Source: Zeus faber
Lineage: Eukaryota; Chordata; Actinopteri; Zeiformes; Zeidae
DNA length: 64,000 nt
Reading direction: 5' to 3'
NCBI GenBank assembly: GCA_960531495.1
Contig: OY482846.1
Span: 43,381,463 to 43,445,462, forward strand
In this document: positions 10,245-22,469 of the stretch, piece after piece
How the letters are laid out: every line of letters begins with the position of its first letter
How positions within the stretch are numbered: the first letter of the stretch is position 1
Translations under genes and position numbers: made by a program
Notes under the pieces: model-generated
The model's input: only the letters and a program-made list of their open reading frames with translations
The model's database searches: none
Told to the model about the DNA's origin: nothing

Positions 10245-11760
10245 AGGACATCTTTTAAACAATGTTGAATGATCCTTTTTACTGAGTCACTCATAAAGAG
10301 CCCAAACTCCAAAAAAGAACCAAACTTTTCATCAGCAGTTTACTGCATCAAGATACAGCCTTTGGTGGGCAGCACATTTTAGAACATATACAAAAAAAAT
10401 TTCTACATTTGTCAGCTGGGAAAAGCCAGTTTCTCCACCTCTTGAAATGCAGAATACATTACACCAACCAGCCGGCAAATGAAAGAATCAAATGGCTCCA
10501 CACATTAAGAAAACCAAGGAAATGAAAGGAAAGGCAAGCGGCCTCAGAGAAAGCATCATTTTAGATAGATACCAATAAAATACAGTACACCTAAAAAATA
10601 TAATAAACCTAAACATTTCCTAGAAGATAGAAGAAAAAAAAATTCAATGTATAAGGTTAACAATTTACAATACACCAGAAAAAATAAACCTAAAACTAAA
10701 CAATGAATAATACAAATTTGGCAAATATACCGTTAATAAAATGATAACCATCATTAGAAACATAAAATTTGACAAAAACATATTAACCTTGAGAAATAAA
10801 TAATAAAAATAAGTCATTATACAATAAACCTGAAAGGAAGCTAGACAGAGAAAATTGGCAATATTCAAGAAAAGAAATGACGATAATATCTTTCCCTCTA
10901 ACATAAATTCCATAAGGAACATAATAAGCAATTTGGCAGTAGTAGTAGTCGTACGTCAGTGAAAAGGGTATCAGATGGAAATGGCTGTGTTGCCGTGACA
11001 ACCGCACTGAAGTTGACAAATATCTCTGCATCTCCCCCAGGAAGCAAATGATCGATGGCGCGGCGATCGGTGGATTCTATTGGCATCTATCATTCTTGTT
11101 CCCCGAGAATGAACATAATTTATTGTCCCTGTCCGGCAAAATTCCGATGACAAGTCTGGTGACCAGTTTTTTTCCGTGTTCACAATTCTACAAGTTTTAC
11201 TGGGACATTAGGGAAGTCAAGAGAGACCAAAAAAAGGAGTAGACTTGAAGAATTTCATATTGTTTTTTTCATGATTCCATAATGATATTTGTGTATTTTG
11301 TCATTTGTAGAAATGATAAAATTAATAAAAACATGAATGACAAAAAAAGGAGGTGCCATCAAATATCTCTCCGGGTTTGGAGAACATTTGTGACCCACTG
11401 CATACTTTAGGGTCATTTGGCGGCTTTCGACTTTTTTTTCTTATTTGCATCAATTGAAAGTGGAGAATCAGAGCTTCCAAACAAGGTGTGACTTGTGCAA
11501 ACCAAGTAAATATTTTCAAAGCAATGACTTGCTAATGACAAGGGTGTGGCAAACTGTGATTCTGAGATAATCATCCTCAAAGTTTTACCCACACCAGGTT
11601 TATTCAGCCAGCTCCCAGAATGCAAATGGGGTTGGCAGACAAAAAGGCCTCATGGCTAATTAACCTACTGCTGAATGGGCCAATCATGAACAGTGTTAAA
11701 CAGCGTCAACAACAAAACTATTTTTGTTTTTAAAAAAGCTTTTATTTAACAGTAACGTGC
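10245..11760. other. AT-rich intergenic DNA
   Basis: 10560-10950 is strongly AT-rich with short A-runs and no long frame. 10990-11170 is a more balanced stretch (around 'cgatggcgcggcgatcgg') without repeats, possibly regulatory. No gene or transposon motif is seen. Confidence 0.45.
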
Positions 11761-11762
11761 TG

Positions 11763-12261
11763 CTAACACTGATTTGGATCTATTGCACTGGTCAGATTAA
11801 GGTCAGATTACGCTTTGCGTAATCCATAACGATACGGAGAAGAAAGTTTTCACGGACAAGTGAGACCAAAACACCCCCGTGCTGCACTTTAACTGTCTGT
11901 ATACGGAAGTGACGTAGGTGCGTGACGCAAAGGGTTCTTCTTCTTCGCCGTTTCACAACAATAGCTCCGTGTGTGTGAATGTAGTACAATTCAAAGGTTG
12001 AATTCTATCAAAACAGTTTCACATTGTGACTTCACATCACATGGAATATGGATGAATGATCTTCACCTGGATGGTCGCTTTCAAGGAAACAATCGATCGG
12101 CATTGTTCAGCGCTGTTCAGCATCTCAGTAAGTGAACTGCGTTTTCCCATGTAATCGAATAAGAATATTAAACTCCACGGTTTAACATTTTTCTACTATT
12201 TATAAATCAAACTTGGTTTTGAAAATACATTGAAAGATAAAAAAACACAAAGGAACACGAA
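11763..12261 (-). mobile_element. R2 dispersed repeat, copy 2 (inverted)
   Basis: Read on the minus strand, this matches copy 1 from about 2935 (cgtg(t/c)tccttt) through 'gttttgatag' and 'ttcaacctt', the 'gaagaagaa' block, 'cacttgtc', the 'gttatggatta' start codon region and 'aatctgaccagtgc'. Homology stops soon after, so most of the ORF is missing, and the retained part has a deletion and stop codons. Its outer end at 12261 coincides with a perfect 24-bp hairpin. Confidence 0.8.
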
Positions 12262-12311
12262 TGTGTGAATGACTACCTACTGCAAAGGCAGTAGGTAGTC
12301 ATTCACACATT
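12260..12311. repeat. Perfect 24-bp hairpin, 4-base loop
   Basis: The left arm 12260-12283 (starting aatgtgtgaatgac) and right arm 12288-12311 are exact inverses, separated by AAAG. It lies at the outer boundary of R2 copy 2. The arms do not match any microRNA I know. A fold-back repair or template-switch origin is plausible. Confidence 0.95.
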
Positions 12312-12424
12312 GGCTCCTTCACGGAAAAGTTCCATATCAGGTTTGTTCCCACATGAAGGATGGATACAGTACGTAATGCTTGTGCGAGAGGTGTCTAATA
12401 TCACGCGAGACTAGTTTATAGACC

Positions 12425-12525
12425 AGCGCTTTGCTGACCAACCAACGAGCAACAGGAATGCAGCCACTCTGCTCTTGGGCCCCAGTTACCTAGACCCAGA
12501 ACAGGTGTTCAAACCACACTATCCC
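12425..12525 (+). repeat. R3 dispersed repeat, 3' fragment
   Basis: It contains 'ttgctgaccaaccaacgagc', 'tgcagccactctg', 'cagttacctagaccc' and 'aaccacac' in the same order as the 3' third of R3 at 10100-10200 and 38735-38835. Confidence 0.6.
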
Positions 12526-12529
12526 CCCA

Positions 12530-14540
12530 CCACAACACTTGAGTAGATGTTGTTTCTCAACTTAGGTTATCAATTTAAATGGAGACCTCAGCAACTGTCC
12601 TAAAATAAGTGAATAAGAAATATGTGACGTTAAATAAGGTGTCATTGGTATATAGTGAATTCCAGACTTGTATAGTACACACCAATTTCTATCAACATGA
12701 AGCACGTTTCCTCAACTCTACATATTCACATTGCGAATGACTGGGGCTTTATTGATGCATGCATCCAACTGCCCAAATGGAAAAGCTGCCTGGGGACTGT
12801 TGAGCAGATTAAATGTATCCATTTTCAGAGCGCACACAACTCCAGAATGTGAGAATAAATAGACAAACTACACTTTGCTGTACTGTGGCAGCTGACAGGA
12901 AGGCTCTATTAGCCTGAGACAGGACCTTTTTGTTGTTTGGATCTTTCAAAAATGCCCTCCAGGGACTGAATCCTCCGAAACAGAGAAATGGAAGTGCGGT
13001 TGACTTGTAATAAATAAAACCACCACCCGCCATGCACCAGCATGACTAGCCGAATAATAAATGACCTTTTACCTGTTGCATGCACAGCGGCTTGGACGGT
13101 TCTTTTGAAGAAAAATGTGTTCATTGGTTTCATTTGTTGCAGATATCACCCCACTCCACCAGTGTGTTTTAACCAGCTTGACTAGATACCAGCTTGGAGA
13201 GCAAAATGGCCTGAATGAGAAAATACTATCCAGTGGTGGAAATTAACTAGATAAAAGTACATTGTTCTTGCACTTACAGTAACTACACTATTTATACAGT
13301 TACAGATATTCAGAGACTTTTGACTTTTACTCCACTACATTTCAAAGCAAATATCTCTTACATTTCACTAATAGTCATGTTACTTTAGTTTTATTTTATT
13401 ATTCGAGATATATACAGTATCAAAAGGTTATCCTCCGGAATTTATTTTGTAAATTGTAATCAGGATATGCATGACCATCTGCAGAAAAAAACTTCTTTAC
13501 GTTTAATTACATAGAAATGCCAAAGATGGTACTTTCACCTTTGTGTCAGGGTGTTTGTACTTTTACACAGAGGCGTATTATTTAGTTTTCACACCAAAAT
13601 TGTTGTGTGTTGACTCGGGATTTTTTAACCCCCGGGTCAACCCACTAACTAACACAACTAAAAATAGAGGATTGACACCTTTCCCATTGTCAGGAGAAAT
13701 GCCGTTTTTTTCTGGTGCAATGTCATACGTCAAAAAGGGGCGTGTCATGGCTCCAGTGTGATTGGTCATAAACAGTCGGGGAGACTGCAACTTAAACAAA
13801 CAATGACATAAAACTGTAACACGGAAAAAAGTATATTTAGCCGTTTAAAATAATCGAGCATGGGGGTTCGCCGCTGTGCTTCCTACGCTGCGATCCCCAC
13901 AGCGCGACCCACACGCTCAGAGCATTTCACAGTCCCCCATGTGGAAAAAAACTCAATCACTACTGATTTCGATTTTGGATTCTTAATGGGATATGAAATG
14001 ACGGAATGACACATGTATATATCTATTCTGGAATCTAGTCTAGCTATGCACCAGCGGAATTTCAACACGTGTCGCATCACGTCGTTAGAGTGGCCACAAT
14101 TAGTGACCCGGGTGTCCTGTTAACATCAGAGCTGATAGGAACTGGAGCTGATGATGATTATGTTATATGATGACAAAAATGCCAGATGTTTTACTAGGAT
14201 TTTGGTGCACTGGGTTTTATCCAATGACAGTGGGGGGGTCAACTTCTCCAGGACATGGGGGTGTGGGGGGTAAGTTGTCATGCATGACTGGTACACTGGG
14301 CTTTTTTTGGTTTCTTTCACTTGGGAAATAAATAAATAAATAAATAAATAAATAGATAGATAATCTAAAAGAAAAACACACTTTTTCTATTTGCTTTGTT
14401 TAGAAGATGCGCAGCGGAGAAAATATTGTGCTGGTACTCCCATAATTCAAATGTTGTGGGGAGCGGGGCCGCTATTTAAGGTTGAGCACGCAGTTTGTGC
14501 AGAGGTGCCAGTGTCGTGGCAAAAGGAAATCGTCCGCCAA
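12530..14540. other. Intergenic DNA with short repeats
   Basis: No gene is seen. It holds a short imperfect inverted repeat around 13606-13655 (gttgactcggg pairing with cccgggtcaac) and an (AAAT)n run at about 14324-14353 followed by GATA units. The rest is unremarkable single-copy-looking sequence. Confidence 0.45.
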
Positions 14541-14548
14541 AACCTGAC

Positions 14549-14915
14549 TGCCAAAAAGTGATTGCAGCACCTACCTTGTCACGAAACCTTAGTTATGCCT
14601 CAAAATGACTTGGTTTAATTCATAGGGGTTATAATTTAAAGATTATAGCCCACCCAGACTTTTTATCTGTTGAAATGCCTTTAAAGGCCCAAAACCTAAC
14701 ATGTTGTTTTCCACTTGCCAAAAAGTGATTGCAGCAGTGATTGCAGACCTTTTGACTGTAAGGTTGTTTCTGCCTCAAATGACTTGATTTCACTCTTGAT
14801 GGCTATATTTGACACATTATATCCCACCCAGTTCCTTTTACCAGTTGAAATTGATTTAAAGGACCAAGACAACTCATAAAATGCAGTTTTGCACTTGCCA
14901 AAAAGTGATTGCAGC
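14549..14915. repeat. Degenerate ~170-bp tandem repeat
   Basis: The 20-mer beginning tgccaaaaagtgattg occurs at 14549, 14716 and 14896, giving periods of 167 and 180 bp. Between the copies, 'tgcctcaaatgacttg', 'cccacccag' and 'gttgaaat' recur in the same order. The second period is longer partly because of a local 13-bp duplication (cagtgattgcag). It is a short remnant satellite of about 2-3 units. Confidence 0.85.
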
Positions 14916-15164
14916 GCCTGCCTTGCGACAGAAAGGGTTGTATTGGACAGACACCGGATCCAATCTGGGAGGTTACAGATCATGTCCCAGCCTGGACCAG
15001 CACCAATTAAGCCCCGTTTGCACAACGCAAAATCAAAATCATATTATTGTTACATATCATCCTATTAATCATTTTTAAAAGGGTATACAGAAATCTTGGA
15101 GCTTTCTGAGTTTTCTCATACAATGTACACCTGCGTATCGAGTACACAACCTCACTGCGAGGCA

Positions 15165-15300
15165 CCCGCCTCCGCCTCCGCCTCCGCCTCCTCTTCCTCC
15201 GCCTCCTCCTCCTCGTCCTCCTCGTCCTCTCTCTCTGATGCGCTTCTCCCCCTCTCCTCCTCCTATCCTCCTATCCTCCTGTCCTCTCCTCACCTTGCGC
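15165..15300. repeat. Pyrimidine-rich CCTCCG/CCTCCT tract
   Basis: It starts as regular CCGCCT/CCTCCG units and decays into CCTCGT, TCTC and CCTCCTAT. Serine-rich and glycine/arginine-rich frames on the two strands come from this composition and are not genes. Confidence 0.9.
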
Positions 15301-15685
15301 GCACGCCACCGAGCATCGCGCGCACTGAGCCTGCTCAATCTTTCAGTCACTGTAATGGTACGGTCCACTTTAGTGGGGCCTGAAATGGTATTGCAAAGAT
15401 TCTTCGAGGCATGGATACGGGAAATACATTGTGATATTTACGATGACGGGCAAGAAGGATATATAAATGTTTTGACCCTCCCTTTCATGACATGGTTTCA
15501 TGACCGGTAAAACGAATTATGCAGCATTTTACGCTTCGAATGAGAAGCCCTAATGAGAAGACCTAAAATCGTACAGGAAGGCATTCCTCCAGTCTTGGGT
15601 TTTCGTCCAGTGGTGCAATTGGGGCACGTCTTAATAGCACTCGAGATTAGATACATTTCAAAAATATATTGAAATGTCGTCACAT

Positions 15686-15711
15686 TGCAGCAGCAGCAGC
15701 AGCAGCAGCAG
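15686..15711. repeat. (CAG)8 trinucleotide repeat
   Basis: Eight perfect CAG units lie in non-coding context. Confidence 0.9.
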
Positions 15712-16174
15712 GAGTCTGGATCCCGGTTTTCACGTTTTCCGTTAACATCCGAGTCCATCCCAAAGGAGGCTCCAATCATCAGCAAAGTGCCCCACTGGTA
15801 AACCTTTACTTGCCCTACAGAAGATGAAAATGTTAAATTCAAACTTTGTAGCTAGCTTTCAGCTTTTAGTACATTAGGCAAAATAAATATTCATAGCCGT
15901 AACCGACCCGCGTTGCAGGCAGAAAGGCCAAGATTGAATGCAGAAGGAGAAAATATACTGTATATATAGAGGAAGCAAGATTTAAAAGTAACGGGATAAA
16001 GCACAGATCCAGGGCACGGTGTGAGACAATAGTGCTGCGACGTCATCGGACCAACTCAGATGTCTACACTAGAGCGAGAAAAGCTTGTTGAGAAAAATAA
16101 ACAAAGGAGGCCTCCGTATCGGCAACCTCTAACCGCGCTTAACACCGAATCTGTAATCGCATCCGTCAGTCGGA

Positions 16175-16193
16175 GCCTGCCCCCTGGTGGCCG
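16175..16193 (-). promoter_or_regulatory. CTCF-like binding motif
   Basis: The reverse complement reads ggccaccagggggcaggc, which fits the core CTCF consensus (CCACnAGGGGGCAG) at every key position. CTCF sites mark loop anchors and insulators in vertebrates. The related string at 42824-42847 (cctagtggccgccggatgaa) shares its 3' flank but lacks the core, so the site may have spread in a repeat. Confidence 0.55.
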
Positions 16194-16199
16194 TCAGAT

Positions 16200-18230
16200 G
16201 AACAGCCATAAAATACAGATAATTGCAGAAATGTAATTATACCATCTAGTCGACAGCGTGTAATTGTCCTCTCTTGCTCTCCCTCTCTGTTAGCCGGATG
16301 TCTGATTCATGAGCTTAGTTAAATTTAACTCTTACACTTAAAGCTGCATTAAGCGATATTTCTGCTAATGATATTGAATCCGAAAACTTCTGGTAATGCC
16401 TTTAATTTTTTTTAATGCTGCCTATAAAATCATCATGAATCGTCCGATTGCATGCAAGAGACACCCAACTAGGCCTTGCTATTGATTTCATTTATTCTGA
16501 ACATCATCACAATTGAATTACTGTATGTTCTGGCAACCCAGATGAACCCACACTGAAATCCATATGAGATAATGTTGTTATGTCGCCATTATGTTATAAA
16601 TGGGGTGGGCCATGGTATTTTCCTGGGTTGGGGGCTGTGTACTTCTTCTCATACTTATTATCTTATTATTTTATTTTTCTTAAATATCATTTTTTCTAAA
16701 TTATTAAAAAATAAAGACATTTTAAAATTCTTGAATGTTAGGCGATGATTTCTTAAAGAAAGAAAAACATAGTGCAGTATCACTTAGACTCCACAAAACA
16801 CTGCATTCTAGCAACAAGGAAAGCTCTTCTTTCAGAGATTTTCTTTTCAAAAACAGAACAAATTTAGCTTGAAGAAATCATACATTTCTCCAAACCAGGC
16901 GAATAATCTTAAATGTACCTTTTCCACCGGAAGCAAAAACTGAAACAGAAAACTGCCATGTGAATAGGTTGCCTCTCCTCGAAAATAGTAAATAGAAATT
17001 AAATGAAATAAAAATAGTCTTAGTAACGCCTGTAGCCTCACCGCCTAATTTGACTGAATTACTCACCTCAATTGCCATCTGCTGCGGTCATGAATAAACC
17101 GCATCTTGTTTTTCGCGACAAAACACGATCACGTAGTCTGGATCCAAGCTCAGGATTAAAGATTCACACCATCAGCACCATCAGCATATTGTGAAGTAAA
17201 GTATGAATGGCCTTAACGAACCACTTGAGGGGGAGAAGCTCACTCTGCGAGGGGACTCAGACGTCGTCAAACGTGAAGTGCGGTGAACAATACATTTCAA
17301 GCAATCGCACTGTTTTAACACACGTATGAACATGTCAATAGAAGCAAACACAATCCATATGCATATGTAATGAGATTCGTACAGATATAGACGGATGGAC
17401 AAAAAAAATGAAGTATAGATTGTCAATAGGCGGCGAGATAATTACATACATCGATGCACATGGATGGACAGGAAGAAAAATAATTATGATAAAAAGGACA
17501 GACAGACAGAGAGATCGAGACGGATAAATAAATCTTTTGCGGAGGCTGAAACCATGACGCCCTGTCATTGTTTTGAAAGACTTGAATGCTGCTTTCGATG
17601 ATAATCGGGAACCCCCGTTAGTCATCTCAACCGGGAAATGATGGAGTGTCTGATGTGGTTGATTACTTTATTATTAGAGTCTAATTTTTCAGTTCGACAT
17701 ACCGTGTAGCAAGGTTAATCTGTTTATCAAATTAGGTGTTTATCATCGTACGCTCGGAGAAAGAAGGACAGTCGTCGATTCGGCGCCGGCGGGAATTGAG
17801 TGCAACGGGGTCTAATGCGACGCGACCGACTCTGTTTGTCTTTGAGGGGTCGGACGCCGAACATTTACAACGATTAACCGTGGCTGTACAGACATGGAAG
17901 GCCAAAATTCAACCTATTTGGAATATTCCACATTTCGGTTTCATTTTACATCGACAGGAAGGATTTCCCAACTTACCGCGAGCCTGCAAAAGTGAATTAT
18001 GTATGCCGTAGTTATTGGTATTAACCCCAAAGAAAATCCGGGTTCAAGTCTGTTGAAAAATAATACGGTGACAATCATTTCGGGATTCAATTATGATCCA
18101 TCCATGAATCACCGTCTGCGGAATATATGACCTCAACCTCGACGTCACCTCAGTATTTTTCAACAGCCTCACAAAGAAAAAAAAAATACAGCTATTTACA
18201 GCTGAATGCCACCATGAACGCATGAATATA
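16200..18230. other. Intergenic DNA, possible regulatory part
   Basis: No gene is seen. 16320-17050 is AT-rich and bland. 17640-17760 has homeodomain-like motifs (gattactttattattagag, ggttaatctg, tttatcaaatta), is free of repeats and could be a conserved non-coding block; this is inference only. Confidence 0.3.
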
Positions 18231-18519
18231 TGCATTTCGCTATTCATAAAGTCAAATTAGACGTGCGGAGGAAAAGGGGGGAACAGCGACGGCGAGAGAT
18301 CCAAGTTGAGCTCGCTGCGGCAAACTCCGACGTCGGGCTCCGCGTACGCGCCGTCTTCCTTTTAAGAATAATGAGTCAGGAGAAGAAAAATAAAAAAGGA
18401 AAACAAAACACGGAACGATCAGTCAGAGGAAGAAGGAGGGCACGGGCTTCCAAGTCGGTGGGGAAAAAAAAAAAAAAACCTGATTTCCGTCTGTTTTTAC
18501 AGCCAGACGCCGCCCACGT

Positions 18520-18997
18520 CTCCGGCTTCTCTCTCGCCCTTGATGCGACCTCCCTTCAAGGTGTTATACCGTTCAATTTCAGCCGGCGCCCATTACTTTT
18601 CGCCTCATTCCTATTACTTTGACAGGGCCTTGTCGAGGGGCAGGGGCCTTCCCGACTTCACCCCCGCGGCCCCTGCGCCGCACAGAAACATCAACGCCAA
18701 AGACCGGGAAAAGCCAGAGGTTGAGGTATAAAAACTCTCGTCAAGTGCGATCACCCGCCGGTGGGGGCCGATAGAAATGCACTTGATAAGATGCAAAGAA
18801 ACAAGCATAAAACATATTGTTCAATGGAGGAAAGGTGTCTTGACACTCCTTCTGTCAGACGTACAACATCAAGCGGCCGCCGCTCGATTTCAAAAGTTGA
18901 CTCATTTTATTTAAAGAAATCCCCCGGGATTGCAATTTTTTATTCCTAAGATATTTGAAGACGCTTCCTCAGCGCTCGTTGAACGGTCTTACACGCA

Positions 18998-19005
<8 letters not shown>
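18520..19005. other. Repeat-free block, possible regulatory DNA
   Basis: This stretch is balanced in composition and contains TGACAG (Meis/TGIF-type) near 18620 and TGATAAG (GATA-type) near 18784. No frame is convincing. Conservation in other fish would be needed to support function. Confidence 0.25.

Positions 19006-19007
<2 letters not shown>

Positions 19008-19052
<45 letters not shown>
19008..19052. repeat. (CA)n microsatellite
   Basis: A perfect CA run of about 45 bases, preceded by an alternating CG/CA stretch (cgcacgcatgcgcgcac). Confidence 0.95.
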
Positions 19053-19055
<3 letters not shown>

Positions 19056-19234
19056 ACCACCGCCGTCAATAATGTATCTCCAAAGAAATACATCCGCTGT
19101 TTATTTTTCAAGACTTGCCGCCTTGTAAAGATTTTTTTCTATATATTTTTTTTGCAGCGTGAAGGTCACCTTGATTTTTTTTTGCCATTTGATTTATTTT
19201 AAAGCCTTTTTTTTTTTTTTAAGCACTCCTATCA

Positions 19235-19560
19235 AGAAATGGCACAAAGGCTTTCCCTCTCCGTCAGGGTGAAGGGGAATAAATGGCGTGCATGAGCCGG
19301 CCTAGAGCGTCGCTCGGGACGACGGAGGAAAAATGACCCCTGACAGGCTTGACAAATAGTGTACATTGGAAAATAATGATAAGCTGTCCGAGCATAAAAC
19401 AGCGCATTACCAACAGAAATATGGAAGCGCACTCTGTGATGCGCCAGGCTACAGTACAATCAAATCCGTAATGCTGCTCCTGTTCAAAGGCACTCCACCA
19501 CTTAATATGAATAGAAAAATTGGAGCATGCAGGGTGCGGTGTCTGCTGGGAGTTTGGGAG
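19235..19560. other. Repeat-free block, possible regulatory DNA
   Basis: The stretch between T-runs and the 19.6-kb region has mixed composition, no repeats, 'cccctgacaggcttgacaaa' (two TGACA cores, Meis/TGIF-type) and 'aatgataagctg' (GATA-type). It has the look of an enhancer. Low certainty. Confidence 0.22.
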
Positions 19561-19599
19561 AAAAACAGCAGATAACGTTATAGCAGAGACACATCCAAG

Positions 19600-20935
19600 T
19601 AATGCGAGGTGGGCTCCAAGTTTTTGTCTTTTGTTTCTTTTTTTTTTCGCCTGAGGTAGAGTTTGCCGAAATTAAAGGTGATTTTTGCTCTAGTTTAGCA
19701 AGTGGCCTGGAAGCTTGTTTCGGTTTATTGGGGGCTCGCTGGGTTCACATAGCGTAAGTAGCTCTGCACAAATCAATAATAGAGGTCGCAGTCTGGGGAT
19801 CTTAGCTCATTGGGTTGCCACGCCGAGAAGCGCAAGCGGCATTTCAGGCCCAAGACTGGTCACAGCCCAACCAGGGACTTGAGCGGCACTGTATAACAAA
19901 ATAACAAACACATCATGAAAATGGAGTTTGTCTCTGATATAAGTAAATCACATCCACACACACCAATGCAGCTGCAATGGTGAGTCATGTTAGAATGATT
20001 GCCAATCTACAGCTAAAAGAGAGGTCTGCCAAAGAGGTCTGCCAATTTACACTTGTGCCAACTAACAAGAGTTCCAAATAGAGGCTAAATTGTTAGTGCC
20101 CAAATCGCAGGTGCAGGTCACAAAAACTGTAGAAGTATTTAATGTTTCAAGGGCAAAATTCCTTACCGCTCATGTCCAAACATGGACAAACTGCACAAAG
20201 TCAACAAAATTTGCACATTTTAAGCCGGAATTTATGGCAGGGCTGCCATTCAGAAACCTCTCGTTTATATACGGCCATTGCACAAAGACGCATAATCTTG
20301 TGGAAGGAGCGCTAATATGAGGCCCCTGAGTAACACAAAGAAGTAATAATGGTCTCATGAGTCATCTTTCGCCCAGTTTCCTGCCTTGAACCCACAATGT
20401 TTTTTGCCAACTGTTATGCATGGAGGTGGGTGGCCATTTCTTGGGAGTCATTAGGCCCAATTATTGCCCTGCATGGTCGTATAACAACCAGGGACTACGA
20501 GGCTGTTTAACAAGACCAGGTGCAGCAGACGCGGCTCGTGACATTTTTCAGGAAGCCTCCATACACCCCAAGGCTGTACGGACGCCAGCATACAGCGGAC
20601 TGCCAACCAAGTCCTTCTATCGGAGGAGAAAATCCGCTTTTACAGCGGCAAAATCAGTGCAGTTAACTAGAATAACTGGTGAGCCTGAGATGGGCAGGTG
20701 GCAGTTAAACTAAATTGGAACATTACAGCCTTGCAGAAAAAAATGTATCATTACACTTATCATAACAGGAGTCCTAATAATAACTGTAATTAAGCTGAAC
20801 GTTCAAGGTTCCGGGAGGGGAGTGAAAGAATGGAGTGATAATTTCCCTGAACAGGGCTATACAGTAGGTTGCAAGATGTGGACTTTTATCTTTATCGAAG
20901 GGTATGGGAATTCGTCCGTGTGTACGTGCAGAGTT
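19600..20935. other. Intergenic DNA, no gene seen
   Basis: A small direct duplication (aaagaggtctgcca) lies near 20020-20045. No transposon ends, RNA genes or supported frames were found. Confidence 0.4.
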
Positions 20936-20939
20936 TAAT

Positions 20940-21175
20940 GCAAACGTATAGTACACAATTGTATTATGAATGTCCATGGACAAAGAATTATGCAGATTTA
21001 TATTCCAGAATTGTATTGTAAATGTCCATTTGCTATAATTCAGATTTATAGTCAAATTAATTGTTTTGTTAATGCAAATTATAATCCAGATTCATAGTCC
21101 AAAGTGGTATTATAAAACATCTGTGTTCAAAGTATAATCCGGATTTATGATCCAAAGTGGTATTACAAATGTTTC
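20940..21175. repeat. Degenerate ~65-bp tandem repeat
   Basis: About four decayed units share 'ttgtattat(g/a)aatgtccat', 'ca(g/t)atttata' and 'tccaaagtggtatta'. Units near 21085 and 21150 share 'tccaaagtggtattataaa' and 'tccaaagtggtattacaaa' almost exactly. AT-rich local duplication with no known family. Confidence 0.7.
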
Positions 21176-21179
21176 CATT

Positions 21180-22318
21180 ATTTTGTACATAGACTTAACA
21201 AACAAACATAATATTAAAAGGCTCCGTCTGTATTAGAGTTCCTTTTAACCAGCGGCGTTGCTAGGATTCAAAGACATCAGGGGCTGGGCCCGAGCAGACC
21301 ACTCTGCCGCTTCAGGCACCCTGTTGCCGGGGGGAGGGGACTCTCTCTCCGGGACACGGGGACGTGCGGCAGAGCTCCCTGCTTGCGTCCTTGATCAACA
21401 ATATCATTATTTTCGAGAGCTTTGATGCATGAATGGAAGGACGGATAAATGGATCTGGGGCTATTTTTTTATGATCCTTAATTTTGATCCAGTGCTATTC
21501 ATAAAACATTCGGGGCTGGAGCCACGCACGCCCACCCCCTAACCAAGCCCCGGCTTTTAACTACCCTCCACTTGTGAAGTAGATTTCAAATTACCTTGAT
21601 ACACACGTACAACATATGTCACTTTAAAGAAAACATTGATTTTAATCAAAGGAAAATTATTCATTTTTACGTTTTGTTCTGCTTTCTCCCACTTTCTAAC
21701 ACCATGAATTATTTATGAATTTAGGTATTCCGTATGGTTTCCTGGTCATGAATTCGATGAGTAAATCACATTAACCAGCAGGGGTCATTCGAGTAAATGA
21801 ATGAAATGAATGAAGCCGGATCAGCGGACGCCGGCGCAGAGTTCATACTACGCAATTCTGCCCTGACTTTCCACTCGCAGACGGTTTTTTGGAGATCGCC
21901 GACCAAAGGCCGAGATCGCGGTCACATCAGCGCTCTCTTCCGTGAGCATCGCTACGTGTGAGCTGTTGAGGGCGCGATCAGAGAGCTCGCCAAGAGCTCG
22001 CAGACGCCCAAAATATGTCAAGCAGGCTAAATATCTGGTCCTGCCGGGGAACCGGGCGACGAGGGCGAGAGGGAGGGGAGCGGTCGAGGAGAAGAGGCGG
22101 GAAGTGCACCAGGGAAGCAGCCAGGACCGCATCCAACACGTCAACAACTGCAACATGGCTTCACGATATTTTATAAATGAACAGCGATCAATATTTTTCA
22201 CCATTTTCTGACATTTTATGCACCGAACATCTAGTGGATCCATAATAATAAATCAATAATTAATAATAATAATTATTATTATTGTTATTATTCTTTTTTT
22301 TTTTTTATTAGTTATTTT
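21180..22318. other. Intergenic DNA with AT palindrome
   Basis: No gene is supported. 22040-22110 is GC- and CpG-rich. 22240-22315 is an (AAT)/(ATT) tract that can fold on itself (aataataattattatt), followed by a T-run. Confidence 0.4.
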
Positions 22319-22319
22319 T

Positions 22320-22445
22320 CGAGCTTATAGAGCTTATTGTGCGTAATCACCGGGTGTCATGACATTTCACTGCATATATGTATGACCGAATGTGTATGTA
22401 TGTGACAAATAATTTCTTGAACTTGAACTTGAACTTGAACTAGAA
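22320..22445 (+). mobile_element. R1 LINE-tail repeat, copy b (truncated)
   Basis: Only the 3' ~125 bp is present: from 'cgagcttatagagcttatt' through 'tcaccgggtgtcatgacatt' to a tail of four TTGAAC-type units. Same family as 3930-4212 (inverse), 39686-39945 and 44050-44350. Confidence 0.85.
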
Positions 22446-22469
22446 TAGCTTGGACCACACGTTCCTTGC

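Noticed and set aside
12260..12311. microRNA precursor
   Set aside because: The arms are perfectly complementary with a 4-base loop, unlike animal microRNA precursors, and the sequence matches no known microRNA I recall.
17736..18011. 91-codon plus-strand frame with mixed composition
   Set aside because: No family resemblance and no convincing splice signals. Chance is the simplest reading.
21770..21795. Second CTCF site (accagcaggggtc)
   Set aside because: It departs from the consensus after the AGGGG core, so it is too weak to list.
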